Positions 26,391 through 36,167 of a stretch of 64,000 nucleotides of DNA are shown in pieces. Source of the stretch: Bacteroidia bacterium (GTDB lineage: Bacteria; Bacteroidota; Bacteroidia; JADZBD01). The position numbers were made by a program, and so were the translations under genes. How positions within the stretch are numbered: position 1 is the first letter of the stretch; every line of letters begins with the position of its first letter. Below the pieces are notes generated by a model. It saw nothing but the letters and a program-made list of their open reading frames with translations. It had not been told where the DNA came from and did no database searches. The stretch is from the NCBI GenBank assembly GCA_020852255.1, contig JADZBD010000002.1:147307-211306 (forward strand), read 5' to 3'.

Positions 26391-27392
26391 TCAGCCTCCA
26401 ATACTGATCATCGTCCGGTTCTTCCGGTGCAGCAGCGGATCTGAAAGTTCCTCCATGCTCTCCATTCCTCCCCTGCTCTTCTTCTTATGCCATACCGATT
26501 CATAGATGAGCGGACGGATCTCCTTCCCTGAGCGAAGGGCGCCCAGAATATCCGTTTCTGTTCCGGAAAAAAGACAGTTCTTCATTTTTCCGTCGGCAGT
26601 GAGGCGCATGCGGTTGCAGGTATCACAAAAGGGGTTGGAAACGGTGCTGATAACGGCGAATCCCCCTTTGTATCCCTTCACCCTGTAATTCCTGGAGGTA
26701 TCATTTTTAGCATCCTCCAGCCGCTCTACTTTTTCGCCGTACTTCTCTGCAGCTCTTTCCATGATTTCCCGGTACGATACTCCCTTGCTCCAGTTCCACT
26801 TGTTACCGTCGAACGGCATGAACTCAATAAAACGATAGAAAACAGCGCGGTCGCGTGTGTATTCAATAAACTCCGTTATCTCATCATCGTTCACTCCTTT
26901 GATAAGAACGGCATTCAGTTTAACCCTGAATCCTTGATCCAGCAAACGATCCACATTCGTAAGTACTTTCTCCACGTGATCGCGCCGGGTGATCTGCTTT
27001 AAGCGCTCCGGCTTCAGGGAATCCAGACTGACATTGACGGATCGTATCCCGGACTCCTTAAACACATCTATGAAACCGTCGGCCAGTACACCGTTGGTGG
27101 TGATCACCAGCTCAACGGGTAGTTGCCCCAGCCCGCGGATGATTTCGGCGGCATCGTTTCGCACCAGCGGTTCACCTCCGGTGAGCCGGATCTTTTTCAC
27201 GCCCGATTCCACAAATACCGAAGCAATCTTCAGCACTTCGTCGCGGGTCATGAATTGCGCTTTCGGACGAAGAGGAATTCCCTCCTCCGGCATGCAGTAA
27301 AAGCACCGCAGATTACACCGCTCCGTGAGGGATATCCGCAGGTAATCGTGGACACGTCCGAAAGGATCTGTTATAGAGGGGAATTCACTCAT
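26391..27392 (-). CDS. moaA: GTP 3',8-cyclase (molybdenum cofactor)
   Basis: A 333-residue radical-SAM enzyme for the first step of molybdopterin synthesis. The N-terminal cluster motif is CNLRCFYC (CxxxCxxC, about 27-34), with LTGGEPLVR. The C-terminal second cluster motif NPFCDTCNRMRLTADGKMKNC is seen and the essential C-terminal Gly-Gly is present (ISIGG). Molybdopterin is needed by NarG and by the Hcr reductase in this window. It overlaps the preceding hemerythrin gene by 4 bp and is likely under the FNR-type box at 28104. Confidence 0.95.
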   Translation of the reverse strand: MSEFPSITDPFGRVHDYLRISLTERCNLRCFYCMPEEGIPLRPKAQFMTRDEVLKIASVFVESGVKKIRLTGGEPLVRNDAAEIIRGLGQLPVELVITTNGVLADGFIDVFKESGIRSVNVSLDSLKPERLKQITRRDHVEKVLTNVDRLLDQGFRVKLNAVLIKGVNDDEITEFIEYTRDRAVFYRFIEFMPFDGNKWNWSKGVSYREIMERAAEKYGEKVERLEDAKNDTSRNYRVKGYKGGFAVISTVSNPFCDTCNRMRLTADGKMKNCLFSGTETDILGALRSGKEIRPLIYESVWHKKKSRGGMESMEELSDPLLHRKNRTMISIGG

Positions 27393-28051
27393 TTTCCATG
27401 CATGCGGAGTTCTACATTTTTCATTTCCGCTTCTGAAAAGTACTTCTCCGCCAGGGGGAACAATGTAACATCCTCGCGGTAAATATGCAGTTTCAGCAAC
27501 TCTACAAATTCCCTTGCGCTTTCGTAGGCATGATCCAGAATGAAGATGCGTGAAACCTCATCGCGGATACGCGTGGCCAATCCCAATAAATTGAAAGAAA
27601 GCGTGCTGAGCTGAATGAATTTTACATGATCATCCTCCATCACCTCAATGGCGGTAAACTTCTCCTCGCCTACACTGTGCTCACCATTCGCAATAAGTTT
27701 CTCGCGCAACAGGGGGAAAAGATGCTTCTCCTCCTTGTCGTTATGCGGTAAAAGATCATCGTCCACAAAACGGTAGAATTCAGCAAATGCCTTATTGATC
27801 TGTTCGTCCATTTTATAGCCGCCGGCCTTGTAGGCAATGAGCGCGTTTTCAAAACGTGTAGCCACCTCTATGGCATGTTTATGTTCCTCCATCAGCTCCC
27901 TCACAGGAACGGCGGTAACAGCAGCAAGGTCTGCCTTCCCGGGCTGTTCATAGGCCGAGGGCGGATCCATGGGAGAATGCTCCACATGTTCCAGGCCCTT
28001 CTCGGCGTTTCGCTTGAGGGGGTCATTCTTAGAGAGGGTCTTAAGGTCCAT
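27389..28051 (-). CDS. Hemerythrin-like HHE protein
   Basis: A 220-residue protein with a hemerythrin four-helix bundle from about residue 50: MEEHKHAIEVA, LPHNDKEEKHLFPLL, MEDDHVKF and LLKLHIYREDVTLFPLAEKYF carry the expected His and Glu ligands of a di-iron site. There is a polar N-terminal extension of about 45 residues. HHE proteins bind O2 or NO or repair iron centres. Its place before moaA and beneath an FNR-type box suggests protection of metalloenzymes under nitrate-respiring conditions (inference). Confidence 0.8.
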   Translation of the reverse strand: MDLKTLSKNDPLKRNAEKGLEHVEHSPMDPPSAYEQPGKADLAAVTAVPVRELMEEHKHAIEVATRFENALIAYKAGGYKMDEQINKAFAEFYRFVDDDLLPHNDKEEKHLFPLLREKLIANGEHSVGEEKFTAIEVMEDDHVKFIQLSTLSFNLLGLATRIRDEVSRIFILDHAYESAREFVELLKLHIYREDVTLFPLAEKYFSEAEMKNVELRMHGK

Positions 28052-28073
28052 ATCAGGGCGTTATGCTTGAAAA

Positions 28074-28117
28074 CAAATTACGGTACACAAAGATGCTAAA
28101 AAAATGAGGAATGTCAT
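28074..28117 (-). promoter_or_regulatory. FNR-type box and -7-like element of hemerythrin-moaA
   Basis: ATGAGGAATGTCAT at 28104-28117 is an ATGA-N6-TCAT palindrome. On the minus strand TAATTTG (28080 to 28074) lies downstream, its G 36.5 bp from the box centre, as expected for a class II activator site. No good -33 is present. Confidence 0.55.
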
Positions 28118-28120
28118 CTT

Positions 28121-28151
28121 AAAAAAAATCGCCCCCCTTTCAGGGGGCGAT
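28121..28151 (-). terminator. Terminator of the narK-porin unit
   Basis: On the minus strand a 9-bp perfect stem (ATCGCCCCC / GGGGGCGAT) with a six-base loop runs into eight T. It begins 23 bp beyond the porin stop. Confidence 0.88.
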
Positions 28152-28173
28152 TCCGCCTGAATATCTCTAACCT

Positions 28174-29490
28174 CTACTTAATGAATTCAGGCTTTAAAAC
28201 CAGCATCACATAGCCCCAGCCTGCCTGGTTACCGGTATATCCTTTTCCTTCCCAGTCCAGAACACCCTTCAGATACGCAACGGATGCCGTATGCAGGTAA
28301 GTAGAATAACCGCACTGAACAGCACATTGCTTTGTAAATGCGTAATTAAAGGTGAAATCAATCTCGTTACCCAGGTTAGCATCCATGGATTCGATAGTTC
28401 CGGTTTGTGCGGACTTCACCGGATCGAAGATTTCGGCGGTGGCGGCAAACATGTGAACATCCAGCGCTACCCAGTATTTATCCGCTTTATACTTCAGGTT
28501 GAGATAAATATCCTGCAAGCCCACATTGCCATGCCCGCTTCCGGCAAAATAATAATCCATATAGCCGTTAAACTTGTGGCCGGTACCATAAAGAGCATTG
28601 AAAGTGTGCTGTACTTCCTTGTAAGCTTTGGTAGTATCGGTTTGGCTTTGCCCGCTCATCATCTCCATACCGGCACCAACAGTGAACTTCTTTGCAATCG
28701 TGTATTTCAGATCAGCGCCTGCCATGTAGGCATTCACATCCGCGCGCTTCCCTCCCATTACGGTTTCGCCGCTCTGGCTGTAAAACCGCAGGGAACCAAA
28801 GAGCGCATCCTTTTTATACTCGATGTGAGTGCCAATGGTGTTCATCAGGTAGGAACTGTTGAGGGCATTGGGAATTTCAACACCGGTTATAACTGCAAGC
28901 AGGCTGGCGCTCAGGTTTCCGAACTTTTTATTTGCCCACAGGTAATACATCTCTTTATAATTGCTGAGTGTATAACTCGCCGCGCTGTTGGTCATCGCTG
29001 CCTGGTTGTATCCGATTCCAGCATGTACATTCAGTTTCAGACTCGTATCCTCAAAGGCGAACAGGAACAGATCATGGCTGCGCCCCTGAAAGGTCCAGTT
29101 TAAACCACCGAACAAGCGTTCATCATCATAAGATAATTCCTGCCGTCCGGCTTTAAGTGAGAACTTGGGTGTGAAAAAATACTGTCCCCATCCTTCATGC
29201 AATGAGGTAAATCCATCGGTAGTATTCGCCGTAGCGGTGCTTCCCCACACCCTTACATCCTGGAAAGAAACCTTTGCTTTGAATTTATCGGACTTGTATC
29301 CGAAGTTCAGACGCGAACGCTGCCCCGTGGCCACGGATCCTTTTACCAGAGAATCCAGCGGTGCCTGGTACCCGTGCCTGTATTCGGTTCTTGGAATAAG
29401 CTCACCCGTAAGGGAGAACTGCGCGTTAGCAGGGAGCGAGGAGAAGATCATCAGGACGCTACCGGCGGTTACTTTCAGGATGTTTTTCAT
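28174..29490 (-). CDS. Outer-membrane porin-like barrel protein
   Basis: A 438-residue protein with a signal peptide (1-23, SLPANA^Q) and long runs of alternating polar/hydrophobic residues ending in an aromatic-poor FIK tail. The region FTSLHEGWGQYFFTPKFSLKAGRQELSYDDERLFGGLNW is like alginate-export/OprD-type barrels seen with nitrate genes in Bacteroidota. It starts 30 bp after narK, so it is most likely co-transcribed and may admit nitrate or an aromatic acid. The substrate cannot be read from the sequence. Confidence 0.75.
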   Translation of the reverse strand: MKNILKVTAGSVLMIFSSLPANAQFSLTGELIPRTEYRHGYQAPLDSLVKGSVATGQRSRLNFGYKSDKFKAKVSFQDVRVWGSTATANTTDGFTSLHEGWGQYFFTPKFSLKAGRQELSYDDERLFGGLNWTFQGRSHDLFLFAFEDTSLKLNVHAGIGYNQAAMTNSAASYTLSNYKEMYYLWANKKFGNLSASLLAVITGVEIPNALNSSYLMNTIGTHIEYKKDALFGSLRFYSQSGETVMGGKRADVNAYMAGADLKYTIAKKFTVGAGMEMMSGQSQTDTTKAYKEVQHTFNALYGTGHKFNGYMDYYFAGSGHGNVGLQDIYLNLKYKADKYWVALDVHMFAATAEIFDPVKSAQTGTIESMDANLGNEIDFTFNYAFTKQCAVQCGYSTYLHTASVAYLKGVLDWEGKGYTGNQAGWGYVMLVLKPEFIK

Positions 29491-29520
29491 AGGTGTGTAG
29501 TTTAAAAAATGTTTTAGCGT

Positions 29521-31101
29521 TTAGCTGGGCCGTTCACACCCTTTCCGGTTATAAAAATGCCAGTTCACCACAGTGGCGATCACCAGAAAGACTAAGAGTC
29601 CCCAGAAGAACATATTCGCATTTCCGGATGCACCGATCGCCGAACCGATCAGCATGGAGAAAATAAACGGACCATAGGCCGCAACGGCGCCGGTCCAGCC
29701 GATCACCCCTGCAGCCTGACGCGGATTATGCTGGAACACGATAGGATACTGGCGGAAGGTGGCCGCATTCCCTATGCCTGCGAAGAAGAACATTCCCAGC
29801 ATCACCGCTACGAACATAGGAAAGGAATCCATGGATACAGGAGCAACCAGTCCCATCAAAACCAGCATGCAGGTACCTGCGATCAGTCCCAGGCCTGTTA
29901 TGGTGGTAAGGATTGCTCCTCCTGTTTTATCGGCTACAAAGCCGAAAAGCACGCGGCTGGTGGAGCCGATGAGCGGTCCATAGAAAGCGTACACCAGCGG
30001 ATCCGGTGCATCGGGAAAATTTCCGTAGAGGGCCTTAATCATCATTGGAAACGCGGCAGACAATCCGGCAAAGGTTCCGAATGTCATCATATAGGTTATC
30101 GTACAATACCAGGTATGCTTTTCCTTGAAAATATCCAGCTGCTCACGGAAGGATGCGGTCACAGGAACGGAGCGCAGGGTGAACCAGCATACCACCGTCA
30201 TGATCAGAAGAAAGGGAATGTACCAGAAGGCGGCAGACTGGGTATAGATATCTTTATTCTTTACTCCCGCTGCATCATAAGCCGTAAGTACTTTTTCAGC
30301 TGCCTTGGGATGTATTTTCCCGAGTGCCTTCGCTTTGGCCGGCATCTTATAAAAAAGTGTTGCTTTATCCGGGCTGTTTAAAGTCGCTTTCACTGAATCC
30401 CGCTTTTTTGAATCAAAGGCCGCAATGATCCTGGTTTGTACCGCCGTGTCCAGGTTGTTAAAGACCGTAACGATCCGGGTGGAATCCATTTCCTTAAATG
30501 CGGCCGCCACCTCTTTTGAATCAATGGTTGTAGAAATTTGCGAGCTGCCGAACATCGCCACGCCGAACATTACGGGTGTCATAAATTGCGCAAGACTCAC
30601 TCCGAAATTTCCAATCCCGGCCTGAATACCAAGTGCGGTTCCTTTCAAACGCTTTGGGAAAAACATATTCGTGGATGGCATGTAACTGGAGAAGTCTCCT
30701 CCGCCGAAACCCGCGGTGAATGCCAGCACCATGAACACCCAGAAGGGTGTTGCCGGATCCATTACAGCCAGCCCGATCCCGATCACCGGTAATAATTTAA
30801 TGAATGTTGAAATGGTGAGCGTCATCCTTGTTCCATAGATGGGAATAAGGAAAGTGTGAATAACACGCAATGTGCCCCCCGCAAGACCCGGCATGGCCGC
30901 CAGCCAAAACAACTGATTCTGGGTAAACGTGAATCCGATCGAAGGAAGTTTGGTCACAATAGCACTCATCATGAACCATGAAGCAAAAGAAAAGATCAGG
31001 GCTATGGTGGTTACCCATAATGTTTTCCAGGCAATTTTACTGCCTTCGTTTTCCCAGAATGTTTTGTCCTCGGGATTCCAGTTTTTAAGCCAACTTGACA
31101 T
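29521..31101 (-). CDS. narK: Nitrate/nitrite transporter (NNP family)
   Basis: A 526-residue MFS protein with 12 predicted membrane helices. The two nitrate signatures of the NNP family are visible: AGFGGGDFSSYMPSTNMFFP with GIQAGIGNFG (helix 5), and FFFAGIGNAATFRQYP with GVIGWTGAVAAYG (helix 11). An unusual hydrophilic insert of about 100 residues (about 187-287) lies between helices 6 and 7. It would import nitrate or exchange it for nitrite in the inner membrane. The 185-base leader and box upstream point to FNR-type control. Confidence 0.92.
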   Translation of the reverse strand: MSSWLKNWNPEDKTFWENEGSKIAWKTLWVTTIALIFSFASWFMMSAIVTKLPSIGFTFTQNQLFWLAAMPGLAGGTLRVIHTFLIPIYGTRMTLTISTFIKLLPVIGIGLAVMDPATPFWVFMVLAFTAGFGGGDFSSYMPSTNMFFPKRLKGTALGIQAGIGNFGVSLAQFMTPVMFGVAMFGSSQISTTIDSKEVAAAFKEMDSTRIVTVFNNLDTAVQTRIIAAFDSKKRDSVKATLNSPDKATLFYKMPAKAKALGKIHPKAAEKVLTAYDAAGVKNKDIYTQSAAFWYIPFLLIMTVVCWFTLRSVPVTASFREQLDIFKEKHTWYCTITYMMTFGTFAGLSAAFPMMIKALYGNFPDAPDPLVYAFYGPLIGSTSRVLFGFVADKTGGAILTTITGLGLIAGTCMLVLMGLVAPVSMDSFPMFVAVMLGMFFFAGIGNAATFRQYPIVFQHNPRQAAGVIGWTGAVAAYGPFIFSMLIGSAIGASGNANMFFWGLLVFLVIATVVNWHFYNRKGCERPS

Positions 31102-31289
31102 GAGGTTAGAGATTTAGAGGTTAGAGGTTGTTATTTAATGTTAGTCGGGGCTAAATATAGGCGTTAGTGTACAATCCTCTGATTACGATTTCCGGCAGCA
31201 ATGTGGGCGGATGCCCCGACTTTAAAAAAGTTTTGAAACCTGCCATATCGATTGCGCTTATTTATTACCTGATTTGCACTTCAACGTGT

Positions 31290-31333
31290 CAAAGGTATCG
31301 GAGCGCAGGGGGGGCGGCGATGACTGCTGTCAG
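31290..31333 (-). promoter_or_regulatory. FNR-type box and -7 element of narK
   Basis: ATGACTGCTGTCAG at 31320-31333 has the TGA-N6-TCA core. On the minus strand TACCTTTG (31297 to 31290), an exact TA-N2-TTTG element, follows with its G 36.5 bp from the box centre. The -33 region is GC-rich, which suggests dependence on an activator. Confidence 0.6.
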
Positions 31334-31440
31334 AATAAAAAGTGATATATATTTTCGGCTGGATGGACAGAAAAACTGATAAAAAACAGGTTCTTTTCCC
31401 GATTTCAGACGGGTTCCGGGGGGCTCCCCCCCCCTTTGGC

Positions 31441-31482
31441 CTGATGCAGGTCAGGGTTTTTTCTGAGGACAATCATAGTTTG
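31441..31482 (+). promoter_or_regulatory. Two FNR-type boxes before the nar operon
   Basis: CTGATGCAGGTCAG (31441-31454) and CTGAGGACAATCAT (31463-31476) each carry TGA-N6-TCA; the centres are 22 bp apart. TAGTTTG at 31476-31482 is -7-like with its G 34.5 bp from the first box centre. The remainder of the 443-bp narK-nar gap shows GC-rich low-complexity tracts (seven or more G or C in a row) and no gene. Confidence 0.5.
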
Positions 31483-31544
31483 CGGTACTATTTCCCAACA
31501 CTTTTGTTCGCAAGCCAAACTGTCTTTCCAACTATTATCAGCCT

Positions 31545-32471
31545 ATGATAAACACAATTCACAACCGAATGGAGCCGGGAAAAAAACCGAAAATGATTTC
31601 CATCGGCCGATGGATTTCCATTGGCATTTTCACTCTGGCATTCACCGCCACACCTGTTCATGCACAGGATGGCGCAGCACTTTTTAAAGCGAACTGCACC
31701 GCGTGTCATAAGGATGGCGGCGGCGGCAGGCTGGTAGGGCCGGATCTTGCCGGGGTAACCACCAAGAGAACGGAAGAATGGCTGTTGAAGTGGACGAAAT
31801 CCTCCACTGCCTTCATTGCTTCAGGAGACGCCGATGCAAAGGCCATCTTTGATGAGTTTAATCAGATCACCATGCAGGATTTTCCAAACCTGAGCGATGC
31901 CGATCTGAAAGCGATTTATGCCTATGTAGCCACCTGGGGAGCCTCAGCACCCACCCCCACTCCGGGCGCCGATACGGCCAACGCTGCACCACTGGCAGAT
32001 GTTACCACTACAGCCACACCGGAGCAGATTGAGTTGGGCAGAAAATTATTTGAAGGAAGCATCCGGTTTATGGAAGGAGGAGCCTCCTGCATCTCCTGTC
32101 ATAATATCAACCATAAGGATGTGATTCCGGGCGGTTTGCTGGCGAAGGATCTCACGAATGCATTCAGCCGACTGGGAGGTACTGCCGGCTTACAGGGTAT
32201 CCTGGGTGCTCCACCCTTCCCTGCCATGACCTCGGCATACCTCAACAAACCATTGAATTCCATAGAGATAAATGCCCTAATGGCCTTCCTTAGCCATGTA
32301 GATAAGGATGTTGCCAATCAGGAGCAGAAAACCGGCGATATTCTCCGTTTCGGAGGCTGTGCAGCAGCCATTGGCCTGCTGGTGCTGATCTTCGGGATAT
32401 GGTTTATTCGCAAGAAGGATACGGTAAAGAAGGAAATTTACAATCGTCAATTGAAATCAACCACCAAGTAA
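31545..32471 (+). CDS. Membrane-anchored diheme cytochrome c of the nar operon (NarC-like)
   Basis: A 308-residue protein with a signal peptide ending at VHA^Q (residue 40), two cytochrome c domains with heme motifs CTACH (51-55) and CISCH (182-186), and a C-terminal membrane helix (about 268-288). In some bacteria such as Thermus a diheme cytochrome gene (narC) precedes narGHJI and takes electrons at the periplasmic face. The ATG at 31593 would give a more standard signal peptide and is an equally good start. It precedes narG by 34 bp, so probably shares the operon. Confidence 0.82.
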   Translation: MINTIHNRMEPGKKPKMISIGRWISIGIFTLAFTATPVHAQDGAALFKANCTACHKDGGGGRLVGPDLAGVTTKRTEEWLLKWTKSSTAFIASGDADAKAIFDEFNQITMQDFPNLSDADLKAIYAYVATWGASAPTPTPGADTANAAPLADVTTTATPEQIELGRKLFEGSIRFMEGGASCISCHNINHKDVIPGGLLAKDLTNAFSRLGGTAGLQGILGAPPFPAMTSAYLNKPLNSIEINALMAFLSHVDKDVANQEQKTGDILRFGGCAAAIGLLVLIFGIWFIRKKDTVKKEIYNRQLKSTTK

Positions 32472-32505
32472 TTCTCTTTAATAACGATCCTATAAAAACA
32501 AACAT

Positions 32506-35500
32506 ATGAGCTGGATTGAAGACATCATTTCCCCGCAAACACGTAAGTGGGAAGAATTTTACCGGAACCGCTGGCAGTATGACAAAGTGGTGCGAAGCAC
32601 ACACGGCGTTAACTGCACCGGCGGATGCTCCTGGGCCATTCACGTTAAGGATGGTATTGTTGTATGGGAAATGCAGCAGGTTGATTATCCTCAATTCAAC
32701 AAGGAAGTTCCTCCTTATGAGCCCAGAGGCTGTCAGAGGGGTATTTCCTATTCCTGGTATTTATATAGTCCCATCCGGGTAAAATATCCTCTCATGCGGG
32801 GAGCCCTGATGGATCTGTTCAATAAAGAAAAGCAGGCAGCAGGCGGAGACCCTGTTAAAGCCTGGGCTAACCTGCAGTCGAATCCCGAGGCCCGCAAACG
32901 CTATCAGCGCGCCAGAGGAAAGGGTGGTTTCAGAAGAGCCAGATGGAGTGAGGTGCTGGAGCTTATTGCTGCAGCAAATATTTATACTGTGCAGAAATAC
33001 GGATCTGACCGGATCATCGGCTTTGCTCCGATTCCTGCCAAGAGCATGCTCAGTTATGCTTCCGGTGCACGATATATACAGCTTATGGGCGGAGTGAACC
33101 TTTCGTTCTATGACTGGTATTGCGATCTCCCGAATGCTTACCCTGAGATTTGGGGTGAACAAACCGACGTTTGTGAAAGTGCTGACTGGTATCATTCCAA
33201 GTTCTGCGTTTCAATGGGAGCCAATCTGGGAATGACACGTACTCCAGACATTCACTTCTTCTCGGAGTCGAAGCATAACGGAACCAAAACGGTTGTTATG
33301 TCACCTGACTTCAGCATGGTTGCGAAGCATGCCGATCAGTGGATTCCCTGCCATGCCGGTTCCGACGGAGCTTTCTGGATGGCCGTTACCCACGTTATTC
33401 TTGAAGAATACCATGTAAAGCGCCAGGTACCTTATTTCATTGAGTACGTTAAGCGTTATACAGATTGTCCTTTCCTGGTTCGACTGAATACCGAAAACGG
33501 TAAGCTGGTGCCGGGACGCATGATTCGTGCCAACGAGATGTCGCAGTATAAGGACATTACCAACGGCGACTGGAAATTCCTGAATTTTGATACCAAAACA
33601 GGAAAAGTTGTTGTTCCGAAAGGTTCCATGGGACATCGCTGGGATGATAAGCAAGGCAACTGGAATCTGAAGTATGAAGACACCGTAACCGATAAGGAAT
33701 ATGATCCGGAGTTGTCCCTGCTCGCAAAAAATGAAGGTGTGCTGCAGGTGGAATTTGTGGAGTACGGACTGGATAAAAAAGCAATGCGCGGTGTACCGGT
33801 GAGGTACCTGAGCCTTGCCAACGGAGAGAAAGTAGCGGTAGCCACTATTTATGACCTCACGATGGCCCAGTACGGTGTTAGCCGCGGACTGGAAGGCGAT
33901 TATCCTAAATCTTATGACGACAAGAACCAGGCCTATACCCCCGCCTGGCAGGAAATTTTCACCGGCATCGGAAGAGATACCGTACTGCAGTTAGCCCGCG
34001 AATGGGCGAGCACCGCCGAGATCACAGAAGGCAAGTGCATGGTGATCGTAGGAGCAGCCATCAACCACTGGTTCCATGGTAACCTGATGTACCGTGCCGC
34101 TATTATGGCGCAGATGCTTACCGGCTGTAACGGTAAGAATGGTGGAGGAATGAACCACTATGTAGGTCAGGAGAAACTGGCACCGATGGATTCCTGGTCC
34201 ACCATCATGAGTTCAAAAGACTGGGGAACTGTTGCAAGACTGCAGCAAGGTCCCATCTGGCATTACATCAACTCTTCTCAGTGGAGATACGATGGCAACC
34301 AGAGGTATTACAACTCAGTACCGGAGAACAAACTGGCTCATATGCACACAGCAGACTGGGCAGTAAAAGCAGTCCGGAACGGATGGATGCCGTACTATCC
34401 CCAGTACAACAAGAATAATTTTGAGATTGTAAAGGATGCACAGGCAGCCGGATGCAAGACAGACGATGAGATGAAGAATTACATCGTGGAGCAGTTGAAG
34501 AGCGGCAAGCTGAAACACTCGGTGGTTGAACCGGATGAGGAAGTGAATTTCCCGAGAAACTGGTTCATCTGGAAAGGGAACGCCATCGGAACATCCGCAA
34601 AAGGTCACGAATATTTCCTGGATCACTACCTGGGAACGCACACCAACAAAATTGCCAATGAGGTAGCCGGAGATCTTGTGGAGGACATTGTTTACAAGAA
34701 AGAAGGCGCGAGAGGCAAGATGGATCTTGTGGTGGACATCAACTTCCGTATGGATACCTCCGCCCTGTACTCGGATATCGTATTACCTACAGCATCATGG
34801 TATGAAAAAGCGGATATCAACTCTACGGATATGCATTCATTTATCCATCCGCTGGGTGCCGCCATTGACCCTGTTTGGGAATCGAAGTCGGACTGGCAGA
34901 TCTTCGAAGCACTGGCGAAACTGGTGAGCGAAATGGCTCCCAACTATCTTCCCGGTATCATGAAGGATGTAGTGAACTCTCCGCTGTCGCATGACTCCAA
35001 GGACGAGATCACACAGCCGCGTCTGCAGGACTGGAGCAAAGGCGAGTGCGAAGCCATCCCCGGAAAAACAATGCATAAGATTTCTTTCGTTGAAAGAGAT
35101 TATTCAAAAATCTATCTCAAGTACATCTCCCTGGGCAAGGGCGTTGAGAAGAACGGAGTAAGCGCTCACGGTGTAGGCTTCCCGGTAGACGACATCTACA
35201 AGGAAATGTTAACACACCGTCAGCACATCACCAAGTGGAATGACGGAACGGAGTATCCTTCACTGAAGGAAGATGTGGAAGCCATCAACGCTGTACTAAA
35301 GCTGTCGTCCCTCACGAACGGAAAGCTGGCAAAACGTGCTTACGAAATCATGGGTAAGAAGATTGGCATGCCGGAAATTGAGCGTTTGGGCGACGGATAT
35401 GAACAGATTGATATTGAATACAGAGATCTGCAGGCACAGCCAAAGCGTTACAATTCTTCACCACTTTGGTCGGGAGTAATGCACGAAGGACGAACCTACG

Positions 35501-36147
35501 CGGCTTACACCTACAACGTTGATTTCCTTGTGCCATGGAGAACACTAACCGGGCGACAGCATTTCTACCTGGATCATGACGCTTACATCGCGTTCGGTGA
35601 ACACCTGTCGACTTACAAACCATCTCCAACACCGGAGGCGTACGGTGACCTGCGCGTTACCGTGAACGACGGAAAAGCCAGGATACTCAATTGCCTTACT
35701 CCGCACGGAAAGTGGCACATCCACTCCACCTACGGAGATACCCTCCGCATGTTGACACTCTCCAGAGGCAATGAGCCCTGCTGGATGAGCGAGCAGGATG
35801 CTGCTGATCTGGGAATCAAAGACAATGACCACGTGGAGGTTTACAACGACCACGGAACGTACGTTACCCGCGCCTGTGTGAGTGCGCGTATACCGAAGGG
35901 TGTGTGTCTGGTTTACCACGCGGTAGAAAGAACCTACAACATTCCGAAGTCACAGGAGCGCAGAGGAAAGAACGGCGAACCGAGACGAGGCGGAATGAAC
36001 AACTCCTTCACCCGTGTTCACCTGAAACCGAACCTGATGTGCGGCGGTTACGGACAATTCTCTTATCACTTCAACTACTGGGGCCCTGTGGGTGTAAATC
36101 GCGACACGCACGTTCTGGTACGGAAAATGGAAAAAGTTGAATATTAA
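32506..36147 (+). CDS. narG: Respiratory nitrate reductase, alpha subunit
   Basis: A 1213-residue molybdenum bis-MGD enzyme that reduces nitrate to nitrite on the cytoplasmic face. The FS0 cluster ligands are H33, C37, C41 and C76 ([17 protein letters not shown]), each offset by 16 from the E. coli H49/C53/C57/C92. The Mo-ligand region [20 protein letters not shown] is intact. No twin-arginine signal is present, so it is the cytoplasm-facing type. Cytochrome, narG, narH, narJ and narI follow in order. Confidence 0.97.
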   Translation: MSWIEDIISPQTRKWEEFYRNRWQYDKVVRSTHGVNCTGGCSWAIHVKDGIVVWEMQQVDYPQFNKEVPPYEPRGCQRGISYSWYLYSPIRVKYPLMRGALMDLFNKEKQAAGGDPVKAWANLQSNPEARKRYQRARGKGGFRRARWSEVLELIAAANIYTVQKYGSDRIIGFAPIPAKSMLSYASGARYIQLMGGVNLSFYDWYCDLPNAYPEIWGEQTDVCESADWYHSKFCVSMGANLGMTRTPDIHFFSESKHNGTKTVVMSPDFSMVAKHADQWIPCHAGSDGAFWMAVTHVILEEYHVKRQVPYFIEYVKRYTDCPFLVRLNTENGKLVPGRMIRANEMSQYKDITNGDWKFLNFDTKTGKVVVPKGSMGHRWDDKQGNWNLKYEDTVTDKEYDPELSLLAKNEGVLQVEFVEYGLDKKAMRGVPVRYLSLANGEKVAVATIYDLTMAQYGVSRGLEGDYPKSYDDKNQAYTPAWQEIFTGIGRDTVLQLAREWASTAEITEGKCMVIVGAAINHWFHGNLMYRAAIMAQMLTGCNGKNGGGMNHYVGQEKLAPMDSWSTIMSSKDWGTVARLQQGPIWHYINSSQWRYDGNQRYYNSVPENKLAHMHTADWAVKAVRNGWMPYYPQYNKNNFEIVKDAQAAGCKTDDEMKNYIVEQLKSGKLKHSVVEPDEEVNFPRNWFIWKGNAIGTSAKGHEYFLDHYLGTHTNKIANEVAGDLVEDIVYKKEGARGKMDLVVDINFRMDTSALYSDIVLPTASWYEKADINSTDMHSFIHPLGAAIDPVWESKSDWQIFEALAKLVSEMAPNYLPGIMKDVVNSPLSHDSKDEITQPRLQDWSKGECEAIPGKTMHKISFVERDYSKIYLKYISLGKGVEKNGVSAHGVGFPVDDIYKEMLTHRQHITKWNDGTEYPSLKEDVEAINAVLKLSSLTNGKLAKRAYEIMGKKIGMPEIERLGDGYEQIDIEYRDLQAQPKRYNSSPLWSGVMHEGRTYAAYTYNVDFLVPWRTLTGRQHFYLDHDAYIAFGEHLSTYKPSPTPEAYGDLRVTVNDGKARILNCLTPHGKWHIHSTYGDTLRMLTLSRGNEPCWMSEQDAADLGIKDNDHVEVYNDHGTYVTRACVSARIPKGVCLVYHAVERTYNIPKSQERRGKNGEPRRGGMNNSFTRVHLKPNLMCGGYGQFSYHFNYWGPVGVNRDTHVLVRKMEKVEY

Positions 36148-36167
36148 TCACTCTAATAACTAGATAT

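Noticed and set aside
31160..31440. A gene in the narK-nar gap
   Set aside because: The short open frames here are low in family character and the gap has GC-rich tracts and promoter elements instead.
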